A DNA stretch of 64,000 nucleotides from Silene conica (lineage: Eukaryota > Streptophyta > Magnoliopsida > Caryophyllales > Caryophyllaceae): assembly GCA_029255685.2 (NCBI GenBank), contig CM055314.2, forward strand, positions 44,908,772 through 44,972,771. Reading direction: 5' to 3'. Positions 10,141 to 20,240 of this stretch are shown here, in pieces (position 1 is the stretch's first letter; each line of letters starts with the position of its first letter). The notes under the pieces were generated by a model. The model saw nothing but the letters and a program-made list of their open reading frames with translations. It did not search any database and had not been told where the DNA came from. Both the position numbers and the translations under genes were made by a program.

Positions 10141-10650
10141 TATCGGAATATGTCTGAGCAGGGACCGCTAGAGTACGATATGTGCTGATGGTTGGATGCA
10201 TGTCCATGTATGATCTGAGCAGGGATCCTCTAGCTTGACATGTGAGTGTTTGCGGCATGACGGACATCTCTGAGCAAGGACCGCTGGATCGTCACGTGTA
10301 TGGTTGATGCGGTAGGAAATGTCGGAGCAGAGACCTCTGTTCTACCGTGAGTTTGTATGACCGTAGTGGGTTGGGTCTGAGTTGGGATCCCGATTTCACT
10401 ACGATGGGTAATGGTCACAACTGAGCAGGGTCAATGAACCATTATTAGCTGATTGGTATCCATCCGTGCCTGAGCAGGGGTTCACGGGTGTATGCTTGCT
10501 GATTTGTGTACCAAGTTTACCTGAGTTGGGGTGTGACTTGGACACTGCTGATTGTGTTTAGTTCTTGCCTGAGTTGAGGTAGGTTCTAGATACTGCTGAT
10601 TGCATCTGCTTGCCTGAGTTGGGGTACAGTGCCAGATGTTGCTGATTGAT
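10141..10650 (+). repeat. Tandem array of ten hairpins with conserved loop and variable self-complementary stems
   Basis: Ten units of about 44-61 bp. Each has a loop core like CTGAGCAGGGA (left half) or CTGAGTTGGGGT (right half), and units 6-10 are separated by GCTGATT. Stem arms by unit: 1 TATCG/CGATA; 2 CATGTC/GACATG; 3 TGACG/CGTCA; 4 CGGTAGGA/TTCTACCG; 5 CGTAGTG/CACTACG; 6 TAATGGT/ACCATTA; 7 CATCCGTG/CACGGGTG; 8 GTGT-a-CCAAGT/ACTTGGACAC; 9 GTGTTTAG/CTAGATAC; 10 GCATCTG/CAGATGT. Imperfect pairs are mostly G:T as read on the plus strand, as expected if plus-strand RNA is the folded form. No ORF explains it. Confidence 0.85.
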
Positions 10651-10660
10651 TGTGTGTTTA

Positions 10661-11114
10661 TAAATTAAATAATTAATCCTAATAACCTTAAGATAACTAA
10701 CTAGCTAGGTAGTAACTAATTTGTAACAACCTAGTAAATAATTATAACAAACTTAATAAAAGATAATAACTTATAAAAATAACATAAAAACTAAAGATAC
10801 TCCAATGCCTAGTAGGAAACCAAAATGGCCGAGCCATCATGCGTGATGACCGAGCACACTTCAGCCCATGACCGAGCACACGGCAGGCCGTGGGCCGTGC
10901 TACCCCATAATGGACCGTCCATCCAAGCTTTGCTTCCCTTTGACTTGATTCGTTTCTTGATATCACCTTATTAGCCCATGGTCGTAAAGCCGAACGAATC
11001 TTTATTAGACAAAATACTAGCCATACGATAATTAATGTTAAAATAGCTAATATAATTTGCCTCATCGTCCTTCGATCATAATAATGATTTGATGCCCTAT
11101 CCATATTCGGATCA
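10661..11114 (-). repeat. B1 3' LTR, outer end missing
   Basis: Matches the inner part of the B-family LTRs (compare 46790-47267) and ends CGGATCA on the plus strand. About 600 bp expected at the outer side is absent at the E junction. Confidence 0.8.
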
Positions 11115-11967
11115 TCCCCTCCTTCTTTAAAGAGAATTGACCTCAATTCTTGATGTTTAGAATTCAAGAACCTTGGATCTCGGGTCATATTTCCTGCATC
11201 AAAGAATAAAGATTGATTTGTTAAGGAATAATTTTTGTGGTCGCGCCTCTTAGCACCTTCCCGCGACACCATTACTCCCTCCTCCTTAAATTCTCGTCCA
11301 TGCTCCTCCACATATGGCCCGAGGTTTAGTTTGATGGGTATGTGATGACCTTCCTCGACCAAAGGCCTCATTACCTCACGCCCCTTGCCACACACCATGG
11401 TTACATCTCGCAACAACTCCTTCACTTGCCCGAAGCTAGACGTCATCTTTAATTCCCGAACACCTAGAGCAACCGTCGGCTCCACCGTGCTCACCACTAC
11501 CTCCTTACCTCTTCCCATGATTGATTCAGCCCATATCACCTCCTTTACCTCCTCATCTTCCCTAGCTATGGCGAAAACTGAGTTGGTTAGTTGAGTATTC
11601 TTTCTCGAGTTGGCTCTCATCAACCCTACATCCTTGGGACTCATAGGCTTAAGGATGATTCTTTTCCCCCATTCTATAAGCTCGTATTCATTCACCCTTC
11701 CCCTATGCAAAACATCCCTATCAAATTGCGAAGGACGTCCTAGAAGAATGTGACAAGCATCCATAGGTACCACATCACATAGTACCTCATCTTTATACGA
11801 TCCCATGGCTAAGTTCACCTTTACTTGTTTTGTAACCCTAACCTTGTTCGCGTCCCCCAACCAATGTAAGGCATATGGTTTAGGATGTTTGATCGTGGTT
11901 AAAGCTAACTTAGATACCATCTCCTCCGAGGCCACGCTGGTGCAACTCCCACCATCAATGATCATAC
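10742..11967 (-). pseudogene. B1 protease and C-terminal region with LTR-encoded hydrophobic segment (split gene fragment)
   Basis: An open 407-codon frame (first Met at 11965) that begins at the CG-1 insertion. It starts with the protease active-site segment MIIDGGSC, then WCDVVPM-like LCDVVPMDACHILLGRP and FDRDVLHRGR. A variable linker follows, then NSKHQELRSIL across the PPT. The frame then enters the LTR (from about residue 284) and encodes a strongly hydrophobic stretch, IILAILTLIIVWLVFC, at about 304-319, followed by RPWANKV. The upstream half of the gene is at 38077-38507 and 42338-42970. This part has no internal stop, but the gene as a whole is split by CG-1. The protease identity is firm; the role of the hydrophobic tail is unknown. 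Confidence 0.8.
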
Positions 11968-13217
11968 TGAAGGAAAACGAGAGTCATACTTGTTAACCTA
12001 ATAATGTAGTCTTACTAATTATTTACATTTTTAATTAATCTCATATTAATTATACTCAAGATTTTATGCATGCAAAACTATAGCAGAAATAAAGAGAATC
12101 GTATTCTTACAAACAGTCCGAAATATTGCTAGGACGATCCTCCAAAAGCAACCAAGTAAGCTTGCCTCCAATACGAGAACACCAAGACCTTACCTTAAAT
12201 GGACCAAATACCGAACCCGGATCTAGAGGACGGAATTAGGTTATAAAACCGTTTACTAATAATAATATATTAGTATACTACAAATATTATCTAAGTAATA
12301 TTTTAGAGGTTTTATTTTCAATTTTCTTACACTAGAAAATTAACATGAACAACAACTTGTAAAATGAACTAGGTTATCACATATATATAGAGAATGTGAT
12401 GCATGGGTTGGGTGGGGTGTGTGTCGTGTAAAATGGTGCATATGGAAGGGATTTTAATTCCTTCTCATGCACTCAAGCACAAGGTAAGGTCATATCATAA
12501 TATGATATAATCATTACAATTATAAGATAAAATATCACACATATAATTTTATCATATATTGTCAACTTACACGGCACACTAAGACGTAATATGGACCTTC
12601 ATATTACGATTTATAATTCGTACAATTTAACTAATTACGTAACATCTTATGTGACATAATAATTGTATTAATTTAAAATATACATTTATCTTATAAATAA
12701 TATTTCTAAATTAATTAAATCATATTTAACAAATTATTCAGTAATTCGAAATTACTTTCCCAACATATGGTTATCGTAATAATCGTCGATACGATATATT
12801 AACAACGTTTGTTATAACCATGAACCATTCATTATACTAATTTTGATATTTCTAAAATATCGTTTAATATTTGACAATTGACACATTTCAATTTCAAATA
12901 TAAATCTTACTTTAAGATTCAACCTCTGAATTCTTAATATACGGTTTTAAGAATATCGATCAATCTGTATCCTATACAATTAATCAATATAAGTTTAAGG
13001 GGTTAGTCCTAAAGGTGTGACCTAAAGGGATCAACTGACCACCACCGTCAAACGACAGTAATGTCAAACTCTAGACAGCCAATCATTACCGATTAATGTT
13101 GGTCAGTTGACTATATCAAATATGGGATCGTCCCTTGCATATTCTTTTCATAAGATTTATGACAATGTTTTTATCGCTGTCGTGATCGCACTATTGTTGA
13201 GGACACATTTCCCAACA
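11968..13217 (-). repeat. CG-1 3' LTR
   Basis: TGAAGGAAAACGAG to TTTCCCAACA on the plus strand. Contains the conserved stem-loop with arms TCAACTGACC (13031-13040) and GGTCAGTTGA (13101-13110). Confidence 0.92.
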
Positions 13218-14763
13218 ATCTCCCACTTGTCCTCGACAAGTGTGCGTCACCAATTCTCTTGTCCTATTACGTCATCTCCCACTCAATGCAAGGTGTCTTC
13301 CAGGTCGTACTTGCATTTGATCATATCTTGAGCGGTTTTCTCGATCTGGAGATTTAACTGCTTTGACCGGAATTATCTACCATAGATACCTTCCGAGCGT
13401 GGCCACGCATTTTCAGCTAAACTTCTCCTCGAGTGGCCCTGAGATTTTAAGACAACCCCGACGAGGGACTGGACAATTCCTTTCCTACTGTTCCCTTCGT
13501 CTAACACAGTCCATCATGACCCAAAAGAAGCCATTTGACCCCCTTTAACGGTTGATCGTAGAGCTAAAATCAAAGCCAATCTGAGGCTGTGTCACCTTGG
13601 GCGAACAGTCTCAAGTCTAAGAACCGACTTATGTGAATAATATAGTAGCTCTCGCCACGACCAGGCTAATTATAAAATTTACAGAACTCTATAAGCGATC
13701 ACGGAATGCCCGACAAAGTGCCTCTTGCAGTCTGCCTATGTGATCGACTAGTCATCCCATATGACTCTATGACATTTGAACTTGCCATCAATCGCCTCAC
13801 ACTCTAGTCGCTTCGAGACGTCATCTCATATAAGCGACTATGGGCTATACTAAGTTAATTTAGTTCACTTATGGGGTTCAAATTGTCTCTTACAACCCAT
13901 TTGGATTTCACAAAGTATATAAAATTGTGAGTTAATAATAACTCCAACGATAAGAGTGATTGTTAAGTGCGAACAGTCAATACAATATTACTGCTCCACA
14001 TAAACAATCTTTGATGCTCATACATTAATTTGTATTAATGGTTTTAGTATGTGAATATACCATATCTTCACATCCTTTAACCTACAAATTCCGGTTTCCT
14101 TATGACTCATATTATCTCGCATAATATTATCTTATTCAAGTACATTTCAAGTCTTTATACTCGACTCGAGTCTCCTTACTTTAAGGAAGCTCCCACTGTT
14201 TTCTCAAAACTCATGACATGTCATCCATATGAACACAGTCATATTGTACTAGAATTTATATTGTAGTTAACCTAGATTCGATCCATTAGTTCTCCTCGAG
14301 AAACTTATATCGAAATAAGGTTTTGTTTCACCTTTGGCATTTTAATCAAGGTTATATGAATTAACATTTTCATATCTTGGATTCAAATCTAAACCTTGTT
14401 AACTGATCGGTGACGTTTCATTATCATATAATAAACACACACACTTATGATTTATGTTCTTAACATATTCATCTAGAATTGAAAACCTCATATTCTTTAA
14501 CCTTTAAAGAATCACCATCTATCTTATAGTTTAATAACTCCCACTATCTTCATAGTGATTAGGTAACATCTTCAAACATCTTCTCAACTCATAATGAACA
14601 TTTCATTTAGTTTTAATTCAAACATCTTCTCAACTCGCTATGAACATTTCATTTTCATTTTCCTTCCCAAGGAAAGAATCTTAGTATTATCAAGAGAACG
14701 GGAGACGATTTCTCCTCTATTATCTTTATAAAATAGAAACATTAACATCATGGAAACGATTTC
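13218..14763 (-). other. CG-1 3' tail with PPT and adjacent hairpin; no ORF
   Basis: Read on the minus strand, the end next to the LTR is CACTTGTC-gag-GACAAGTG, a perfect 8-bp hairpin (13224-13242), running into the PPT GTGGGAGAT. A second GTGGGAGA-like tract lies near 13275-13283. The rest has no ORF and matches the CG-2 tail (27298 on); the first ~790 bp also matches the CO-2 tail (55488-56278). It is interrupted at 14764 by CO-1 and resumes at 24373. Confidence 0.75.
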
Positions 14764-15756
14764 TGTTGGGGCTGGTGTCCTTGACAATTAAGTACAATGA
14801 CTTATTAAATCTCTTTAAGGATCACAAGGGCATACTTCAGTATTATTACCAGTTGATCCACGTTTATCAATAACGGTTGGCTTGCTAGATAAGTTTGACG
14901 TTATTGTCATACGGATGGCGGTGATCAACTGGTCCCTATACGTCACACCTATAGGACACGTTTGAGAGATGTGAAGGTATGAAAATACAGTCACATTTAT
15001 GCCGAATATGACTAAACAGTTAGTCAGAGGTATTGACTATTAAATTAGTAAATAAGATGTTGAGATTATTATTTAATACGGATTAAATAATTTTAGCTAA
15101 CACGGATTACATGTTTAATTCGTAAATTAAATATAAACGGTTATATTTAATTAAATATTGTATTCGCGTATTAATATAAACGGTTATATTAATTTGGGTA
15201 ATTATACAATATCGTAATTTTATCAGACCATTATTAATACATCGACTGCATTAATATCTGATAACATGTATACGATTTATAAATAAAACCCGCGAATAAT
15301 ATTTAGCTAATCGGGTCGAATCACGCAAAGGGATAAGGTAAGAGTGGAAAAAGCCCACTCTTACTCTAACCCAATTCGGCCGAACCCATATACTACATAA
15401 GGAGAGTCTTTCTCCTTTTGTCAGCAACTGTTGAATCATAATTCTCACAATTAGGGTTTTTGAGAGCATTTTTCTCCCAAAAACTCAGATCTCACATCTA
15501 AAACCTCAACAGCTCTCCCCATATTGCAAGGCAATTGGAGAGTATTTTCTAGCACACGCGACATCATCTCAAACAAAGTCTTGGGTGCAAGTTATAGGAG
15601 GGAATTTACTTTAATTCCTGTTTTTAGGCCTATTCAAGCAAGGACTCAAGGTTGTATTCTTTTTCATGTTTTTATTTATCTTATGACAATATTCACAACT
15701 ATAATTTTCATTATAATCCTGCAAGTTTAGGGCGAATACATGCTTTATTCCCCACA
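14764..15756 (+). repeat. CO-1 5' LTR
   Basis: 993 bp, TGTTGGGGCTGG to TTCCCCACA. Contains nested inverted repeats: outer ACCAGTTGATC (14848-14858)/GATCAACTGGT (14933-14943), inner CAATAACG (14868-14875)/CGTTATTG (14899-14906). Confidence 0.92.
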
Positions 15757-17565
15757 AGTGGTATCAGAGCCAAGGCCATGAAAATTTTACTTTTGTGTTT
15801 TTCATAAGTTTTAAAATCTGAAAAATCGTGTTCTGCCGCTGAGTCGGTCGATCGACCCCCTGTTGCGGTCGGTCGACCGCCTCCTGTGTTGGTTTCTGTT
15901 TCGAAAGTTTTTCTTTTGTGAGTAATCGATCTTGTTTTTCGATTCCTGTTTACATATTGTTAATTAATCGATATTCTTGACAATATGTGAACCCTTGTTG
16001 ATGTTAATTTTGATTTACTTGTTTTAATCAAAGTTTAAAAGGTAAAAACTTGTTTTGATTTCAAAAGGTGCAGCGTTTTGCGTTTTCTGAAATTCGTTTT
16101 TACTGCCTATTGGTCGGTCGACCTAATTGATAGGTCGGTCGACCGATTTTGCTGTTGCAGAAAGTTTCTGTTTCTCGACTGGAGGTCGGTCGACCACTTG
16201 TTTAGGTCGGTCGACCTCCCCCCCGTAACAGACTCGTTTTTTTTTTTCGAAAATAACATGTTTTATTTTCACATGGTCTTTAGTAATATACTATATACGG
16301 AAATAGTATATTATTAATTTTGTGAAACGGTTCACCCTCGTATGGTACATATTATTTTAAAACGGTTTAAGATAATAGGATTATAAATTTATTAAAATTG
16401 GGTGATTAAAACGGTATAATCACATGATTTTAATCCCGTAAGGTGGTTTGGTAAAATTTGTTAATCATAATAACAGTATTATGTCATGTATGAATTTTAT
16501 TTAGTTGATGCATTTTATTTATCGTCTTGTTGAATGCCTATTGAATGCTTTCTATAACGTATTTAATTTTGCAAACGGTTGTAACTTAGTGTGGCCTTAG
16601 TAGATTGTGTTACCGTAATGATGGAACACAGTCTTGCTTGTAATTTTGAGATCTTGAATCTCCGTTTTGGGTTTTTGCCATGTAATTACGTTTGTATTTA
16701 AATTAGAATGTAAATAGGATTATATTTGTAATTTAAATTAGTAATTTTGTGAAGACCAAAGACGGAGACCGGATGCTCACTCCCGCTGCAAGGACCAAGA
16801 TGGAACATCAAGACAAGCTTCTAGGGTCCAACGGTGGATTCCAAGTTGTTTTATGTTTATTTTGGTAGGATAGGCCACACTAGGACTTTTTATTTACGTT
16901 TATTGCATTTATTTTATGCTTTCATCGATAATAGCTTGCATCATATTCCGCCTAAAACCAAACCACTTATAACATGCTTGAAAACTGACTCATGTAGAGG
17001 TTACGCGTTAGTTTTCTGTGACAATACAGATGTCACATGTCAATTACAAAGCCATCACTTTGTTTCATTCATTCACGTATATGCTAGATATTAGTTCACT
17101 TAAAATGGATAAATATAAGTTGATAGGGTCTTCCTCGTATAACCAAAAATTGAGACTAGTCTTTATAAATCAGCCTCCCATGAATCCCTTCTTCGTCGGT
17201 AGGCATAATATGACCCCTTCTACGTCGGGTAAGTGGGAACAGATGATTTATTTTATCTCAACATCATGGTCACTCGATAATATCTAGCGACTAAGATGGA
17301 CTAATAGATAGGATTTACGGAAATCTATCGACCAAGAGTTCCAACGGTGGAATTAGCCAAACTGTGGGCTTATCAATATACGGAAATTGAGTCTTGGGAT
17401 CATTTATATAATTCTTGAGGGAGATCAATTATATAAATGCATGAGTCTACGAGTTTAAATACAATTTAATATAGACTTAAATCACAACAATGAGTTGCTT
17501 ATATGGTTTTTGCTTTATCTTCTTTTCAGTGTAGAACACATTCAAATTAAACTGCTGTATAACTA
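15757..17565 (+). other. CO-1 PBS and 1.8-kb untranslated leader with GGTCGACC palindromes
   Basis: AGTGGTATCAGAGCC directly follows the 5' LTR and is an initiator-Met-type PBS. The leader has no convincing ORF. At 15842-16220 it carries repeated GGTCGACC-type palindromes, including GGTCGATCGACC near 15844 and a pair closed by GGAGGTCG/CGACCTCC near 16182-16218. Confidence 0.8.
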
Positions 17566-20240
17566 ATGGCTGGTGAAGACCCAATGCCAAGTGCCAAGCT
17601 AGCACGTGAATCCTGGCTAAAAGCCTTCATGGACTCCATGAATCAGTCTACTAGACTGAGGAATGATGGGTCAAACTTCTCTGACTGGGAGGCAGCACTA
17701 CGGAATGCTGCCATTGCTGACGGAAAGCTTAAGTACTTAACTGAGCCAATTCCGGCACACCCAGGAACTGGAGCTAGAGCTAACGAAGTTCGCGCTCATA
17801 GCGACTTCGTCATGGAAGCGGGTGTGATAAAGAACGTACTCATCTATGCAATGGAATCCAATTTGCAAAGACGCTTCATAGCCCATGGTGCAAACAAGAT
17901 TTTCACCACGCTCACTAACGAATTCTCAAAGGCTCCGAGGATCGTTTCTTATGAGCATACCTGTCGCTTCTTTGAGGCGAAACTCCAGAAGGGCCAAGCT
18001 GTTAGCCCACATATTCTTCACATGATTGAGAATATCGAGAAACTGGAGGCCCTAAACTGCAAGATCAGTGAGAACATAATCGTTGATCGAATGCTTCATT
18101 CACTTCATGATGGGTTCGCCCTCTTCAGGGCCAACTATTACATGAACGACATGAAGAAGTCTCCTCATGAGCTCCACTCCCTTCTCGTACAGACCGAGAA
18201 GGATCTGAAATTAAGTGGGAGCGTGAAGCAAGATGTTCTCATGATTTCCAGTAAGGGTAAGGGTAAGGGTAAAGCTAAAGCTCAGGGCGACCTAACAGTA
18301 GGCAAGCCCAAGTTTAAGAAGTCAGGATTTACTAAGAGTGGGCCAGGTGAGTCAAGCAACTCACAGGGCAAAACAAAGAGCAAGGATACTAGCATGGAAT
18401 GTCACCATTGCCACAAGACTGGGCATTGGAGGCGCTCATGCCCCGTGTATCGTGAGGACATTAAGGCAGGCCGCGTTACTCCTGTTGGTATGTCTTCTTC
18501 TTCTTTTATTCACATGATTGAGATTAACCATGCAAGTTACGGAACTTGGGTACTAGATACTGGTTGTGGTTCTCATCTATGTAATCATGTGCAGGGCCTC
18601 CGAAACCAAGAACCCCTAATCAAGGGTGAGGTTGACCTGCGTGTCGGGAATGGAGCACGTGTTGCTGCAATCTCGAGGGGAACATACGGGATCCAGCTTC
18701 CAAGCGGATTCGAGTTATCTTTATATAACTGTTATTATGTTCCTTGTTTGTCCAAAAACATTATTTCAGTTTCTGCGCTTGACAAACTCGGTTTTTCATT
18801 TGTAATAGAGAATAATAGCTGTATTTTCTCCTTACACAATATGATTTATGGCAAGGCAGTTTCCATGAATGGAATTTATGTTTTAGATCAAACCACCGAA
18901 ATATTACATGTGAATAATAAGAAATTAAAGGTAGGTGACAAAGATCAAACTTACCTATGGCATTGTCGTATGGGACACATAAATGAGAAACGCGTAAAAC
19001 AGCTCATACAGAATGGAGCTATCTCGCCCTTTGATTTCGAATCATATGGCACGTGTGAATCATGTCTCATCGGTAAGATGAATCGTATTTCCTTCAAAGG
19101 TGTTGGAATGCGCGCTGCCGACCTATTAGGACTCATACATACGGACGTATGTGGCCCTATGTCGATCAACGCACGAGAAGGCTATAGGTATTTCATCACT
19201 TTCACGGATGATTTGAGTAGATATGGCTATGTCTACTTAATGAAGCACAAAAGTGAATCCTTTGACAAGTTCAAAGAATACCAGAATCGGGTACAGAACC
19301 AACTGGGGAGAAAGATTAAAGCACTACGTTCTGATCGTGGTGGTGAGTATCTTTCACACGAGTTTGATCAACACCTTAAAGACTGTGGCATCGTTCTACA
19401 TTTAACTCCACCTGGAACACCACAATTAAATGGTGTGTCCGAACGGAGAAATCGAACTCTACTCGATATGGTTCGATCCATGATGAGTCACGCCGTTGTG
19501 CCTGATTCATTGTGGGGCTATGCTCTTTTGTCGGCCGCTCTAATTCTTAACCGAAGTCCGTCTAAAGCTGTTGACAAGTCTCCATACGAATTATGGAAGG
19601 GAACGGTCCCTAACTTGTCCTTTATTCGGGTTTGGGGCTGCGAGGCTTATGTCAAGTGGAGACACGAGGATAAGCTCGGCCCGCGATCGGTCAAGACATA
19701 CTTTATAGGCTATCCAAAGGGAACTTTTGGTCATTACTTCTACTCGCCAACCGAACAACGTGTTTTTGTTGCGGCTAGTGCGACGTTCTTAGAGAAAGAG
19801 TTTCTCGAGAACAAGTCGAGTAATAGAACCTTCGATTTATCGGAGGTTCAAGAACCAACTACCGAGCAACCATTGGAGGAAACAGTTCCTTCAACCGAGG
19901 CTGCGGTAGATATACCTGAGGAACCTAGGAGGTCGGGAAGAGTCTCCATTCCTCCGGACAGATACATTGGTATGGTCGAGGAACATGATATGGATGACGT
20001 CTTACTTCTAGAGGGTAATGAACCCTCAACCTATAAAGGTGCCATGACCAGTTCTGACTCAAAGCTATGGCTAGAAGCCATGCAATCCGAGATGGACTCC
20101 ATGTATGAGAACAACGTGTGGGATCTTGTGGACCTACCTGCAAAGGTACGCCCCCTTCAATGCAAATGGCTTTACAAAATAAAGCATGCCGTGGAAGGTA
20201 AACAAGATATTCATAAGGCAAGACTAGTTGCTAAAGGTTT
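17566..20240 (+). pseudogene. CO-1 gag-protease-integrase-RT start (interrupted copia polyprotein)
   Basis: ATG at 17566. Copia Gag (UBN2-like) spans about residues 1-230, then a Lys/Gly-rich linker and CCHC knuckle C279-HHC-HKTGHWRRSC. The protease has D331 in WVLDTGCGS. Integrase has an HHCC zinc-binding region (WHCRMGHIN to CESCLIGK, about 465-505), the first DDE Asp in HTDVCGPM (D527), then RSDRGGEY and the Glu in SERRNRTLLDMV. RT begins with WLEAMQSEMDSMYENNVWDLV and KARLVAKGF, where insertion X enters after 20240 and adds foreign codons to a stop at 20295. A GTATGT at 18488-18493, at the Gag-protease boundary, fits a 5' splice site. Up to X the frame is clean. Confidence 0.92.

Larger units (their letters stand above)
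9322..10660 (+). mobile_element. E: right part, hairpin-rich, truncated at B1
   Basis: Resumes E after TRG-1. No ORF of note. It contains two structured blocks: GC-rich hairpins with GGTCGACC-type palindromes (9559-9881) and a tandem hairpin array (10141-10639). Near 10660 it changes abruptly into a minus-strand B1 LTR lacking its outer end, so both elements lost sequence at this junction. Confidence 0.6.

Noticed and set aside
10081..10650. CRISPR-like spaced repeats
   Set aside because: The locus is a plant retrotransposon LTR; spacing varies from 44 to 61 bp, the repeats are diverged and no cas gene exists. The hairpin array is a better description.
4065..10660. E as a complete LTR retrotransposon
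   Set aside because: No PBS, internal domain, second LTR or TSD can be shown; the right end is lost at B1.
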